Positions 1 to 7,600 of a stretch of 45,039 nt of DNA are shown piece after piece. This stretch comes from an uncultured Sutterella sp. (lineage in GTDB: Bacteria > Pseudomonadota > Gammaproteobacteria > Burkholderiales > Burkholderiaceae_F). The notes beneath the pieces were generated by a model, which saw only the letters and a list, made by a program, of their open reading frames with translations, did no database searches and was not told the origin of the DNA. The DNA is taken from NCBI GenBank assembly GCA_900543805.1, contig UQTE01000020.1:1-45039 (forward strand). The letters run 5' to 3'. The stretch's first letter is position 1. Each line of letters opens with the position of its first letter. The translations under genes and the position numbers were made by a program.

Positions 1-77
1 ATATGCGCATTCCGTTGCCTAACCGCCCCGAGGGTATCTGATGGATCGATTCAACCCACACATACCCCCGAAGAGCC

Positions 78-116
78 ATAAAAAACGGCCTTCCGACGTC
101 GTGCCGGAAGGCCGTT
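78..116 (-). terminator. Intrinsic terminator of the molybdoenzyme operon
   Basis: A perfect 12-bp stem (84-95 with 105-116, AACGGCCTTCCG and its complement) has a 9-nt loop. On the minus strand it is followed by a run of six T (78-83 read in reverse). It lies about 30 bp beyond the stop of the NrfD-like gene, as expected for the 3' end of the minus-strand operon. Confidence 0.9.
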
Positions 117-145
117 GCTTGATCACTGACTTCTAGAGAGAGCTC

Positions 146-1015
146 TTAGAAGATCACCGGATCAAAGGCGCCCGCAAAGAGCACGGAAGCGCGCAGAGCG
201 AGAGCGCCGAGGATGGCGCAGAGGCCCGCGATCGCGCCCATCTGCTTCGAGCCGTGGGCGAACCACGAAACGAGGATCGGAACGATGATGCCGATGCCGA
301 CCGCACCGCTCCAGAAGAGCGCGGCGTTGTCGCCCGAAACGAGGGACGAAGCGCCGGCCACCGCGGCGGGCGTGCCCGAGAAGGCGACGGACACGAAGGC
401 GAAGAGCACGAAGGCTTCACCCCAGTGCGCCAGATGGGCGACGTGACCGAGCCAGGAGATGTCCTTGGTGTCGGACTTGGGGCAGAGGCGCTCGACCTCC
501 ATCAGACCCACGGCGCTCGAGAGACCCGAGAAGACCCAGAGAACCGGAAGCACGGCGGTCGTCCAAAGCGGTACGCCCACGGCCTGCGTGAGAAGGAAGC
601 CCGAGTAAGCGGTCGAGGCGAAGCCCAGGACGGCGTCGATGAAGAGCATGCCCTTCGAATCCGCCACGCGGCTTCCCTTCCACCAGAGCCAGGCCTGCAC
701 GACCGTCACGACGCAGGTGACGGCGAGAATGCAGATGCCGATGAACATCCAGCTGCCGAAGTTGAACTTCCACTCGAGAAGCGCGTTGATCGCGGCGAAC
801 GGAAGGTTCAGAAGGCGCGCCAGGTGGGAGACCACGAGGAGCGTACCCACCACGATCGCACCGGTCGCGGCGAAGAAGAGATGACGGCTCTTCGCAAAGG
901 CGTTGAGAACGAGCGTCATGCCGCCCAGACCCACGAACCAGAGGAAGAAGGCGATCGTCCACCCCCAGTGGGCGGTCGCGACCTGACGGGTCAGTTCGAT
1001 GTTTTCGTAGATCAT
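146..1015 (-). CDS. NrfD/PsrC-type quinol-interacting membrane subunit of a molybdoenzyme
   Basis: This 289-residue, very hydrophobic protein has about eight predicted membrane segments and fits the NrfD/DmsC/PsrC family. In that family the subunit anchors a periplasmic oxidoreductase and exchanges electrons with the quinone pool. It is the last gene of a three-gene minus-strand operon. Its ATG overlaps the TGA of the Fe-S gene by 4 bp (ATGA), which implies translational coupling, and a strong terminator follows. Family membership is clear from the hydropathy pattern and gene order. Whether it oxidises quinol (reductase direction) or reduces quinone cannot be read from sequence. The substrate depends on the catalytic subunit. 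Confidence 0.85.
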   Translation of the reverse strand: MIYENIELTRQVATAHWGWTIAFFLWFVGLGGMTLVLNAFAKSRHLFFAATGAIVVGTLLVVSHLARLLNLPFAAINALLEWKFNFGSWMFIGICILAVTCVVTVVQAWLWWKGSRVADSKGMLFIDAVLGFASTAYSGFLLTQAVGVPLWTTAVLPVLWVFSGLSSAVGLMEVERLCPKSDTKDISWLGHVAHLAHWGEAFVLFAFVSVAFSGTPAAVAGASSLVSGDNAALFWSGAVGIGIIVPILVSWFAHGSKQMGAIAGLCAILGALALRASVLFAGAFDPVIF

Positions 1016-1596
1016 TTCTGCACCACCACGAAGAAGTTGGGTTTCGTTCCCTTATGGGGAAGGAGGGTTTCGGTCTTCGACGTGCGAAGACGCTCGGAAA
1101 TGGCCGACTTCGGATCCTTGATGTCGCCGAACATGCGGGCCTGCACCGGACAGGCCGAAACGCAGGCGGGATCACGACCTTCGGCGATGAGCTTTTCGCA
1201 GCCGTCGCCCATGCACTTCATCGGCAGACCCGAATCCGGGTGCGACCAGCGAACGTCGTACGGGCAGGAGGCGATGCAGTAGTTGCAGCCTACGCAGCGG
1301 CTCGCGTCGGTCTTCACCTGACCCGTTTCGGGATCGCGGTAGTTCGCGCCGAAGGGGCAGGTGTCGATGCAGGGCGCGTTTTCGCACTGCTGGCACTGCA
1401 CGAGGATCTGCACGGGGCGCTTGGCGCGTTCGAGCGTCACCTTGCGGATGTTGGCGGCAAGCCAGTTCCAGCCTTCGTTTTCACGCTCGACCATTTCCGG
1501 GTAGTTCGTCTGCGCGCAGGCGACGATGCAGGCCGAGCAACCGATGCACTGCGTCGCGTCGAAGAGGTGCGCAAGCTGTTTTTTCGATTGAGACAT
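1012..1596 (-). CDS. Four-cluster [4Fe-4S] electron-transfer subunit (DmsB/NrfC/PsrB type)
   Basis: The 194-residue protein carries sixteen cysteines arranged for four [4Fe-4S] clusters: C17/C20/C23/C27, C68/C71/C76/C80, C101/C104/C107/C111 and C128/C133/C145/C149. It has no signal peptide, so it is probably co-exported with the Tat-dependent catalytic subunit, as is known for DmsB-like subunits. It would pass electrons between the membrane NrfD-type protein and the molybdenum subunit. The ATG at 1596 is preceded by AAGGAGAG. It starts 9 bp after the catalytic gene and overlaps the membrane-subunit gene by 4 bp. Confidence 0.92.
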   Translation of the reverse strand: MSQSKKQLAHLFDATQCIGCSACIVACAQTNYPEMVERENEGWNWLAANIRKVTLERAKRPVQILVQCQQCENAPCIDTCPFGANYRDPETGQVKTDASRCVGCNYCIASCPYDVRWSHPDSGLPMKCMGDGCEKLIAEGRDPACVSACPVQARMFGDIKDPKSAISERLRTSKTETLLPHKGTKPNFFVVVQK

Positions 1597-1605
1597 GTTC
1601 TCTCC

Positions 1606-4176
1606 TTACTTCACGGGCTTCACGCGCACGGACGAGTTGTTGGCGAGGTTGCCGCAGACGGGCTGACGCCAGCCGGTGGCGAACCAGTGGGAGTTGACGC
1701 CTTCGCGCACCCACTCGTAGTTCTTGGGAAGGTTCTTCGTGCGAACGCCGCCCTGGAAGCCGTAGGCAAAGAGCGAACCCGTCATGACGCGGTTCGTGAC
1801 CTTCACCTTGGCGCGGCCCTTGACGCCGTTGTCGAGACCTTCGATTTCGATTTCGTCGCCCGTTTCGAGCCCGAGGCGTTCGGCGTCGACCGGATTCATC
1901 CAGACGGAGCGGTCGCCGAGGAACTTCGAGGGTTGCGTAAAGAGCGTGACGCCCGAGGAAGCGCTCGAATCCTTGCCGGAGACGAAGTAGAACTCGTCGG
2001 AACGGGCCTTCGGAATGCGGAAGGCTTCGACGGGCTGATAGGTCGGAACGGCGGGGAGGCCTGCGTTCGGATACTTCTCGGCAATGAGGAAGCTCATGAT
2101 TTCGATCTTGCCCGTCGCCGTGCCGAAAGGCTTCTTGAAGGGATACTGACCGTACTTCTTCGCGGCCGTCTGCGACCAGCCCTGCTCGGCCACTTCGCGG
2201 GCGATGCGGTCGCCTTCACCCGGCTTCGCGGCGTTCTTCGCGTCGATGAACTTCTTCCAGGCGGCTTCCATCATGCCCTTCTGCCAGGCGCGGAATTCGT
2301 CGTACGACATTTCATGGTCGTAACCGAGACGTTCGGCGGCGCGTTCCGGGAAGGCGCGGCGGAGGATTTCGCAGAACTGCCAGATTTCGTGACGGGATTC
2401 GTTCCCCTTCGGCGGCTGCAGACCCGCGCAGTTCTTCTGCACGTTGCCGTTCAAGGCCCACTTGACGCCTGCGTATTCGTCCCATTCGAGGAAGAACGTG
2501 GACGGGAGCACGTAGTCGGCGTAGTCGATCACCTCGTGCGGGAAGATGTCCTGCACGACCACGAGGTCGAGCGCCTTAAGCGCCTCGGCCAAACGGGCGG
2601 AATTCGCCTCGCGGTGGAACATCGTCGTCCCCGTGATGAAGAAGGCGCGAACCGGATAGGGCTTGCCCGTGTGAACGGCGTCGAAGATCGCCGAGAACGT
2701 GCCCGAGCCTTCGGGATAGAAGACGCGATCGAGACGCTTCGTGTCGGGGAGCGTCCACTTCTGGCCCTGCGGGCCCTTGCCCATGGAGACGCCCGGCCCC
2801 TTGAAGCCGCCGCCCGAAGTGACGACGAAGCCGCCCTTCTTATCGAAGTTGCCGGCAAAGGCGTTCAGAAGCGTAATGAGCGCATAGGCTTCGCAGTCGT
2901 TGCCGCAGCGCGACGAATACCAACCGTCGTCGCAGACGCCGCCGAGCGTGAAGAAGTCGCGGGCGACGCGCACGATGTCGTCGGCCTTGATGCCGGTGAT
3001 CTTGGCGGCTTCTTCGGGCGTGTAGCGGTTCACTTCCGCCATGAAGAGGTTCCAGGCGGTCGTGAGGCGAACCGTGGCGCCCGAGAGCGTCGTCACGTCG
3101 CCCGTCCAGTCGAGCGCGAGTTCGGACGAGGGATCTTCGGCAAAGCCCGCGGCCTTGCCGTCCTTCATTTCAACGCCGCGCCAGACGATGGCGGACGTCT
3201 TCTTGTCGAAGGCCGCGTAGCGGTTCTTGGCGCCGCCCTCGACCATGTCGGCTTCGGTGAGGGGCTTGCCGTCCGCCTTGATGAGGTAGGGAGCGTTCGT
3301 GTGACGCGCGAGGAAGTCGAGGTCGACGAGGTTTTCGCGCACGGCGACGTTGAGGAGCCCCTGCACGAAGGCCGAGTCGGTGCCCGGACGGATCGGGAGC
3401 CATTCGGCGTCGCCGAAGGCCGATTCCGGCATGCGCGGGTCGACGAAGACGACGCGGCAGCCCTTCTTGCGGGCTTCGGCGAAGGTCGCCTGCACGCCCA
3501 TGGCGCAGTTGAGGGTGCGGCCGATCAAAAGGAGATAGCGGCAGTTGGCGTAGTCGGGTTCGACCTTGCCCGCGCCGTCGAAGCCCTTGCCGAGAACGAG
3601 TCGGCGGCCCATGACGGAGGCGCTGTTGCAGGTCGAGGAGTGCGAAATGATGTTCGGGGTGCCGAGCGCAAAGCCGAACCAGTTCTGGAAGGCGCTGAAG
3701 TTGTGCGAGGTCATCGCGACGGCGTGTTCGCCGTGCTTCTCGACGATTTCCTTCACGCGCTTGGCGATGTCGTTCAGGGCTTCATCCCAGGAAACCTCCA
3801 CGAACTTCCCTTCGCCGCGCTCACCCGTACGCTTCATGGGCTTCTTGAGACGAATCGGGGAATTCCACACGTACATCGCGCTCGAGCCGCGGGCGCAGTA
3901 TCCGCGCTGCGGATGCGAGGGGTTCGGGTAGATGCGGACGGTGTCAAAGGACGGCTCCGTGCCGTCCTTGTGCATGGCGAGCATGCCGCAGTAGCCGCCG
4001 CACATGTTGCAGGCGACGGGATGGGGCGTCCAGCCTTCGTCCTTCAGACGGGCGATTTCGGCTTCGACGCTGGACCAGGGGGCCATCGTCGCGGCGGTGG
4101 CGCCCGCCGCGGCCGCCGCACCGAGGAAGGTGCGTCGACTCAGACACGGCGCTCCGGTCTTCTCGATTTCGGACAT
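1606..4176 (-). CDS. Tat-exported molybdopterin oxidoreductase catalytic subunit (DMSO reductase superfamily, substrate unknown)
   Basis: The protein has 856 residues. A twin-arginine signal (SRRTFLG, residues 13-19) precedes an alanine-rich hydrophobic stretch, so the enzyme is exported folded to the periplasm. An N-terminal [4Fe-4S] site is formed by C56, C59, C63 and C94. C183 (in SSTCNSAS) lies where the superfamily places its molybdenum ligand, which suggests cysteine ligation as in the PsrA/PhsA/TtrA/ArrA branches rather than serine as in DmsA. The C-terminus has a typical molybdopterin-dinucleotide-binding domain. AAGGAGA precedes the ATG. Candidate substrates are thiosulfate, polysulfide, tetrathionate or an organic acceptor; none is proven. 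It is first in an operon with its Fe-S and membrane partners. Confidence 0.9.
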   Translation of the reverse strand: MSEIEKTGAPCLSRRTFLGAAAAAGATAATMAPWSSVEAEIARLKDEGWTPHPVACNMCGGYCGMLAMHKDGTEPSFDTVRIYPNPSHPQRGYCARGSSAMYVWNSPIRLKKPMKRTGERGEGKFVEVSWDEALNDIAKRVKEIVEKHGEHAVAMTSHNFSAFQNWFGFALGTPNIISHSSTCNSASVMGRRLVLGKGFDGAGKVEPDYANCRYLLLIGRTLNCAMGVQATFAEARKKGCRVVFVDPRMPESAFGDAEWLPIRPGTDSAFVQGLLNVAVRENLVDLDFLARHTNAPYLIKADGKPLTEADMVEGGAKNRYAAFDKKTSAIVWRGVEMKDGKAAGFAEDPSSELALDWTGDVTTLSGATVRLTTAWNLFMAEVNRYTPEEAAKITGIKADDIVRVARDFFTLGGVCDDGWYSSRCGNDCEAYALITLLNAFAGNFDKKGGFVVTSGGGFKGPGVSMGKGPQGQKWTLPDTKRLDRVFYPEGSGTFSAIFDAVHTGKPYPVRAFFITGTTMFHREANSARLAEALKALDLVVVQDIFPHEVIDYADYVLPSTFFLEWDEYAGVKWALNGNVQKNCAGLQPPKGNESRHEIWQFCEILRRAFPERAAERLGYDHEMSYDEFRAWQKGMMEAAWKKFIDAKNAAKPGEGDRIAREVAEQGWSQTAAKKYGQYPFKKPFGTATGKIEIMSFLIAEKYPNAGLPAVPTYQPVEAFRIPKARSDEFYFVSGKDSSASSGVTLFTQPSKFLGDRSVWMNPVDAERLGLETGDEIEIEGLDNGVKGRAKVKVTNRVMTGSLFAYGFQGGVRTKNLPKNYEWVREGVNSHWFATGWRQPVCGNLANNSSVRVKPVK

Positions 4177-4202
4177 TTATGAGGTCTCCTTAGGTTGGTT
4201 TT

Positions 4203-4263
4203 CGGTCGTTCGACCGAGAGAGGCCTCATTCTATGGAGGTAGTCCAAAGAAACGAAACGTTTC
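4203..4263 (-). promoter_or_regulatory. Two dyads upstream of the molybdoenzyme gene
   Basis: CGGTCG-TT-CGACCG (4203-4216) and the perfect 10-bp palindrome GAAACGTTTC (4254-4263) lie 27-87 bp before the molybdoenzyme ATG. Position and symmetry suit repressor or activator binding in the leader or promoter. The regulator is not identified. Confidence 0.3.
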
Positions 4264-4483
4264 ATTTACATCTTTTTGACTAGCGTTAACCCGTACAACT
4301 CTTCCCTTATAGATAAAAACTTCTCGCTCCAAAGATCTTCTTTTCCGTACCGACCGTTCCTCTTTCCTCTTCCGTACCCCTTCGTTTGGTTCCCGCACGG
4401 TTACCAATCCCGATCTGCGCATTTTTCAGGCGAAAACGGACGAAACCCGCTTGCCGAGCGGACCGTTCATTGTTATCGCCCTA

Positions 4484-4590
4484 TTGACATCGGTTCTCAT
4501 CTCATAAAATCAACCGTTCTTTACGGAAAAGGAGGTATGCGTTATTCCAAAAATGAACAGCGATCTATTTCCGAGTCCGTAAGTCGATAA
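4484..4590 (+). promoter_or_regulatory. Promoter-like pair, strong Shine-Dalgarno and 17-codon mini-ORF
   Basis: TTGACA (4484-4489) and TAAAAT (4505-4510) resemble sigma-70 boxes, but the 15-bp spacer is short. Downstream, AAAAGGAGGT ends immediately before an ATG at 4537 that opens a 17-codon frame ending TAA at 4590. The Shine-Dalgarno is excellent but far too close to that ATG. The next ATG (4553) is about 17 bp away, which is too distant. A transcript from here would run antisense into the 3' end of the helicase gene. It may be a small RNA, a mini-protein or chance. Confidence 0.22.
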
Positions 4591-4691
4591 TAAAACCGTA
4601 AGATGCATTCATACAATCATCGCGGCATTTCCGATAGCGTCTCTATTTTTGCAGGCAATCCTCCCCTCTCCCGCATCGGCGTCTTTGAGAA

Positions 4692-7600
4692 TCAGCGTTC
4701 CGAATCTGTCTGGATTCGGCGAAGCGTGAGAACGGGGAGAACGACCGCGTCGCTTCGGTCCTCGTCGGGAACGTCCCGGCGCACGATCGCCCAGACCGCG
4801 GCCGACTCGATTTCGTAGCCCTCTCCGAGTTTTTCGGCGAGCGTCCCGTCGAATTTCGCCGACGCTTTGGCGCAGCAAAGTCCCCCGGCCCGGAATTCCG
4901 TCCGACCGTTCCGAACCACCCGCAGTTCGTCGCCCGCGGTGAGTTCGGCGAAAATCCGATGCTTCACGTCCTTGACGGCGTCAAGCCACACGTCCTTCAG
5001 ACCCATGCGAAGGAGAATCTTCTTGGGCTCGGGGTAGTCCTTTTCGTCTCGGAGACGCTCGACCCCTTCGGCCTCAAAATGCCGCAGGAAGTCTCCGCTC
5101 GTGTGCACCGTGAGCGCGTCCTTGGCGCGGGTGAGCGCCACGTAGAGCGAACGATGGACGTCGCCGAGACGCTTTTGGGCTTCGGCCGGGGAGAGGCCGC
5201 CCGGCATGCGCTTCAACCGATCGGGGTGAACGAGACAGTGAACCCGATTGAATTCCCTCCCCTTTGCGCCGTGATAGGTCGAGACGACCACGGCTCGCAC
5301 GTCTTCGGGGAAGAGATCCTCGAGGCGGCTTTCCGCCGCGGCCTCTTCCCAGTCGCTTGCATAGACCTCGCCCGCCGAGGTCTTTCGGAAGCGCCGGGCA
5401 AAGTCGAGTACGGGTTCCACCCAGGGACTTCCAGCGCAACGGCGGCGCAGTTCTTCCTGAGCGGCCGCCCAGATTTCCGGTCCGTAGACGGGCTTTTTCG
5501 ATTTGCGAAGCGCATTCGAGAGAATCTGCACTTCAAGGAGATTTCCCACGCGGAAACTCTTGTCGCTTCGCACGAGCTCGACCGGTATCCCGGCTTCTTC
5601 CAGAAGCGACGCGATCGTCTCCACCTCGCGGTTCGTGTGCGCGAGCACCGCGACCGTTCCCCTTCTCTTTTCCGCCGACAGGGCTTCCACGACGGCCGTC
5701 TCCAGATTTTCCGACGCATGGTGAATGATCCGCACCTCGCCCGTGCCTTCGCGCACGGAACGGTTTTCACGCGTCTTCAGACGCCCCTTGAGGTAGCGCG
5801 CGTATCGGTTTGCCGTATGCACGATCGCGGGAAGGCTTCGCCAGTTGTCGACGAGCTCGTGCCACTCGGCGTCGTAGTCGGAGCCGCTCTTGAGCGATGC
5901 GAAGTATTTGGAATCCGAACCGCGGAATCCGTAGATGTTCTGATCGTCGTCGCCGACCGCCAACACCCGCATTTCGGGATTGCGCTCAATCAGGGCCTTT
6001 ACGAGCGCGAATTCGTCCGCGTCCATGTCCTGCGCTTCGTCGAGAACGAGCACCGTCGCGGCAAGGTTCAAGGGGTCCGCGCGTCCCTCGCGGATCGCCT
6101 TGACCGCGCGGGCCACCGCGTCCGTCGCCTCTTCGATCGAGCCCGGGCGTCCGAGAAGCCCGAAGGCGAACGAGTGGAAGGTCTTCACCGTGACGAAGCG
6201 GGCGCCCTTCCCGTAGAGGGCGATCAGACGCGTCTTGAATTCCTGGGCGGCTGCGCGAGAGAAAGTCAGCATCACAAGCTGTTCGGGCCGGACGTTTTCG
6301 GCGAGCATCAGGTGGGCGAGCTTGTGCACGAGCACCCGCGTCTTGCCGCTTCCCGGTCCCGCCGCCACGACGATGTACGGCGCCTCCGAGAAAAGGATCT
6401 CCTTTTGCGCTTCCGAGAGCGTGCCGATGAGCTTCTCGTAGAGCGCGGGCGTCATGCTCCGCTTGAGCTCCTCTTCGCGTCCGCCCTTGAAGTAGGTCTT
6501 GAGAAAGTTTTCGTAGGGAAGTTCAAAATAGTCGCGCACGTAGCGTTGCGCCGCCTCCCGGTCGCGCACCATGAGGTTTGCGTACTCGCCCACGATGTGG
6601 ATCTGCTGAATGCGCTCCTTGTAGTAGTCGTCGAGAAAGTCGTAGTCCTTTTGCAGGTACTTTTTGCGGTTGTCGGCCTCGAGCCTTTCGATCCGCATCG
6701 GGAGGTAGGCGACGAAGAAGCCTCCGTCCACGCAGAGGAGGCCGTTGCGGTGCAAAAAGAGCAGCGACTTTTCGAGTTCGTCCGAAGTGGTCTTTTCTTG
6801 AAAGAGCCCCGAAGAATCGTTCACGTCCCGCAGAAGTTCCGCAAAGGAAAAGGACACCGAGCGCCTTGCGTCGTCGCCTTTGTCCGTCCTTTCCTCGGCG
6901 TGCGCCGCCCGATTCCCTTCGAGACCGCCGAGCGTCACGATCGCGCGCCCGCCGACCGCGGCGAGCTTCTCGATTCTCTCCAAAGCCTTCTCACGCGTCG
7001 TTTTGAGGCGGATTCGCCAATGCTTTTTCGAACCCGTCCGTTCGATTTCGACCAAATCCGCCTGTCGAAGGCTCCGCAGGAGGCGCTCGATCACGGGGAG
7101 TCCCACGGCCTTTCCGACGGCGTCTTCAAGCGCGGCGTTCATTTCGACGAGGCTCACGACGTCTCCGTTCCCCCATTCGGGATGACGCGATTCCTCGACG
7201 AAGGCGAGGATTCTGCGCTCGAGATCCGCCAGGCGCGACAAGCGCCGCTCCAACGTCTCGGGCCTCCCCGAAAGGGAGGCTCGCATGTCGCGCTCGTCCG
7301 TGAGGATCCCGAGGGTCCTTAAATTCGTGACCGCACGCACCACGGCGCGGGTTTCAAGTCCCAAACGGTCCGCGATGTAGTCGACGCGCGCCTCGACGGA
7401 CTTTTTGTCGTCCGCCTTGACGGCCCCGACCGCAGCCCCCGTGAGGCTGCGGGAAACGAGCGACTGAAGCACCCGTTCCGCCTCGACTCTTTCCCCTTCA
7501 CACCGGAATACGCTCGCCTCCCCGCGCGCCCAGTCCGCTTCAATCCGCTTTTGTCCGTCGCGGAAGCTCTTCCCGCGCAGGCCCGTCGCGTAGACGCGGC

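Larger units (their letters stand above)
4177..4691. other. Intergenic region upstream of the molybdoenzyme operon
   Basis: This gap is more AT-rich than the genes around it. It lies between the start of the molybdoenzyme operon and the 3' end of the helicase gene, both on the minus strand. Two dyads sit just upstream of the molybdoenzyme: CGGTCG-TT-CGACCG (4203-4216) and GAAACGTTTC (4254-4263), both possible operators. Nearer the helicase, a plus-strand promoter-like pair and a very strong Shine-Dalgarno sequence occur (separate entry). No conserved protein is apparent. Confidence 0.5.

Noticed and set aside
146..1596. Assigning the NrfD and Fe-S genes as the missing MccC/MccD partners of MccA
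   Set aside because: They are translationally coupled to the molybdoenzyme operon and lie about 12 kb away, so they most simply serve that enzyme.
1054..4182. A 1042-codon open frame on the plus strand across the molybdoenzyme genes
   Set aside because: It is antisense to genes with unmistakable Fe-S and Tat motifs; its translation is Arg/Ala/Gly/His-rich and family-less, typical of GC-rich shadow frames.
4276..4590. A 104-codon plus-strand frame in the intergenic gap
   Set aside because: Aromatic/Ser-rich, no recognisable domain, and no ribosome-binding site at its start. Only the short promoter/SD end was kept as a weak signal.
4959..7322. A 787-codon plus-strand open frame inside the helicase gene
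   Set aside because: Antisense shadow of the helicase; compositionally biased and without motifs.
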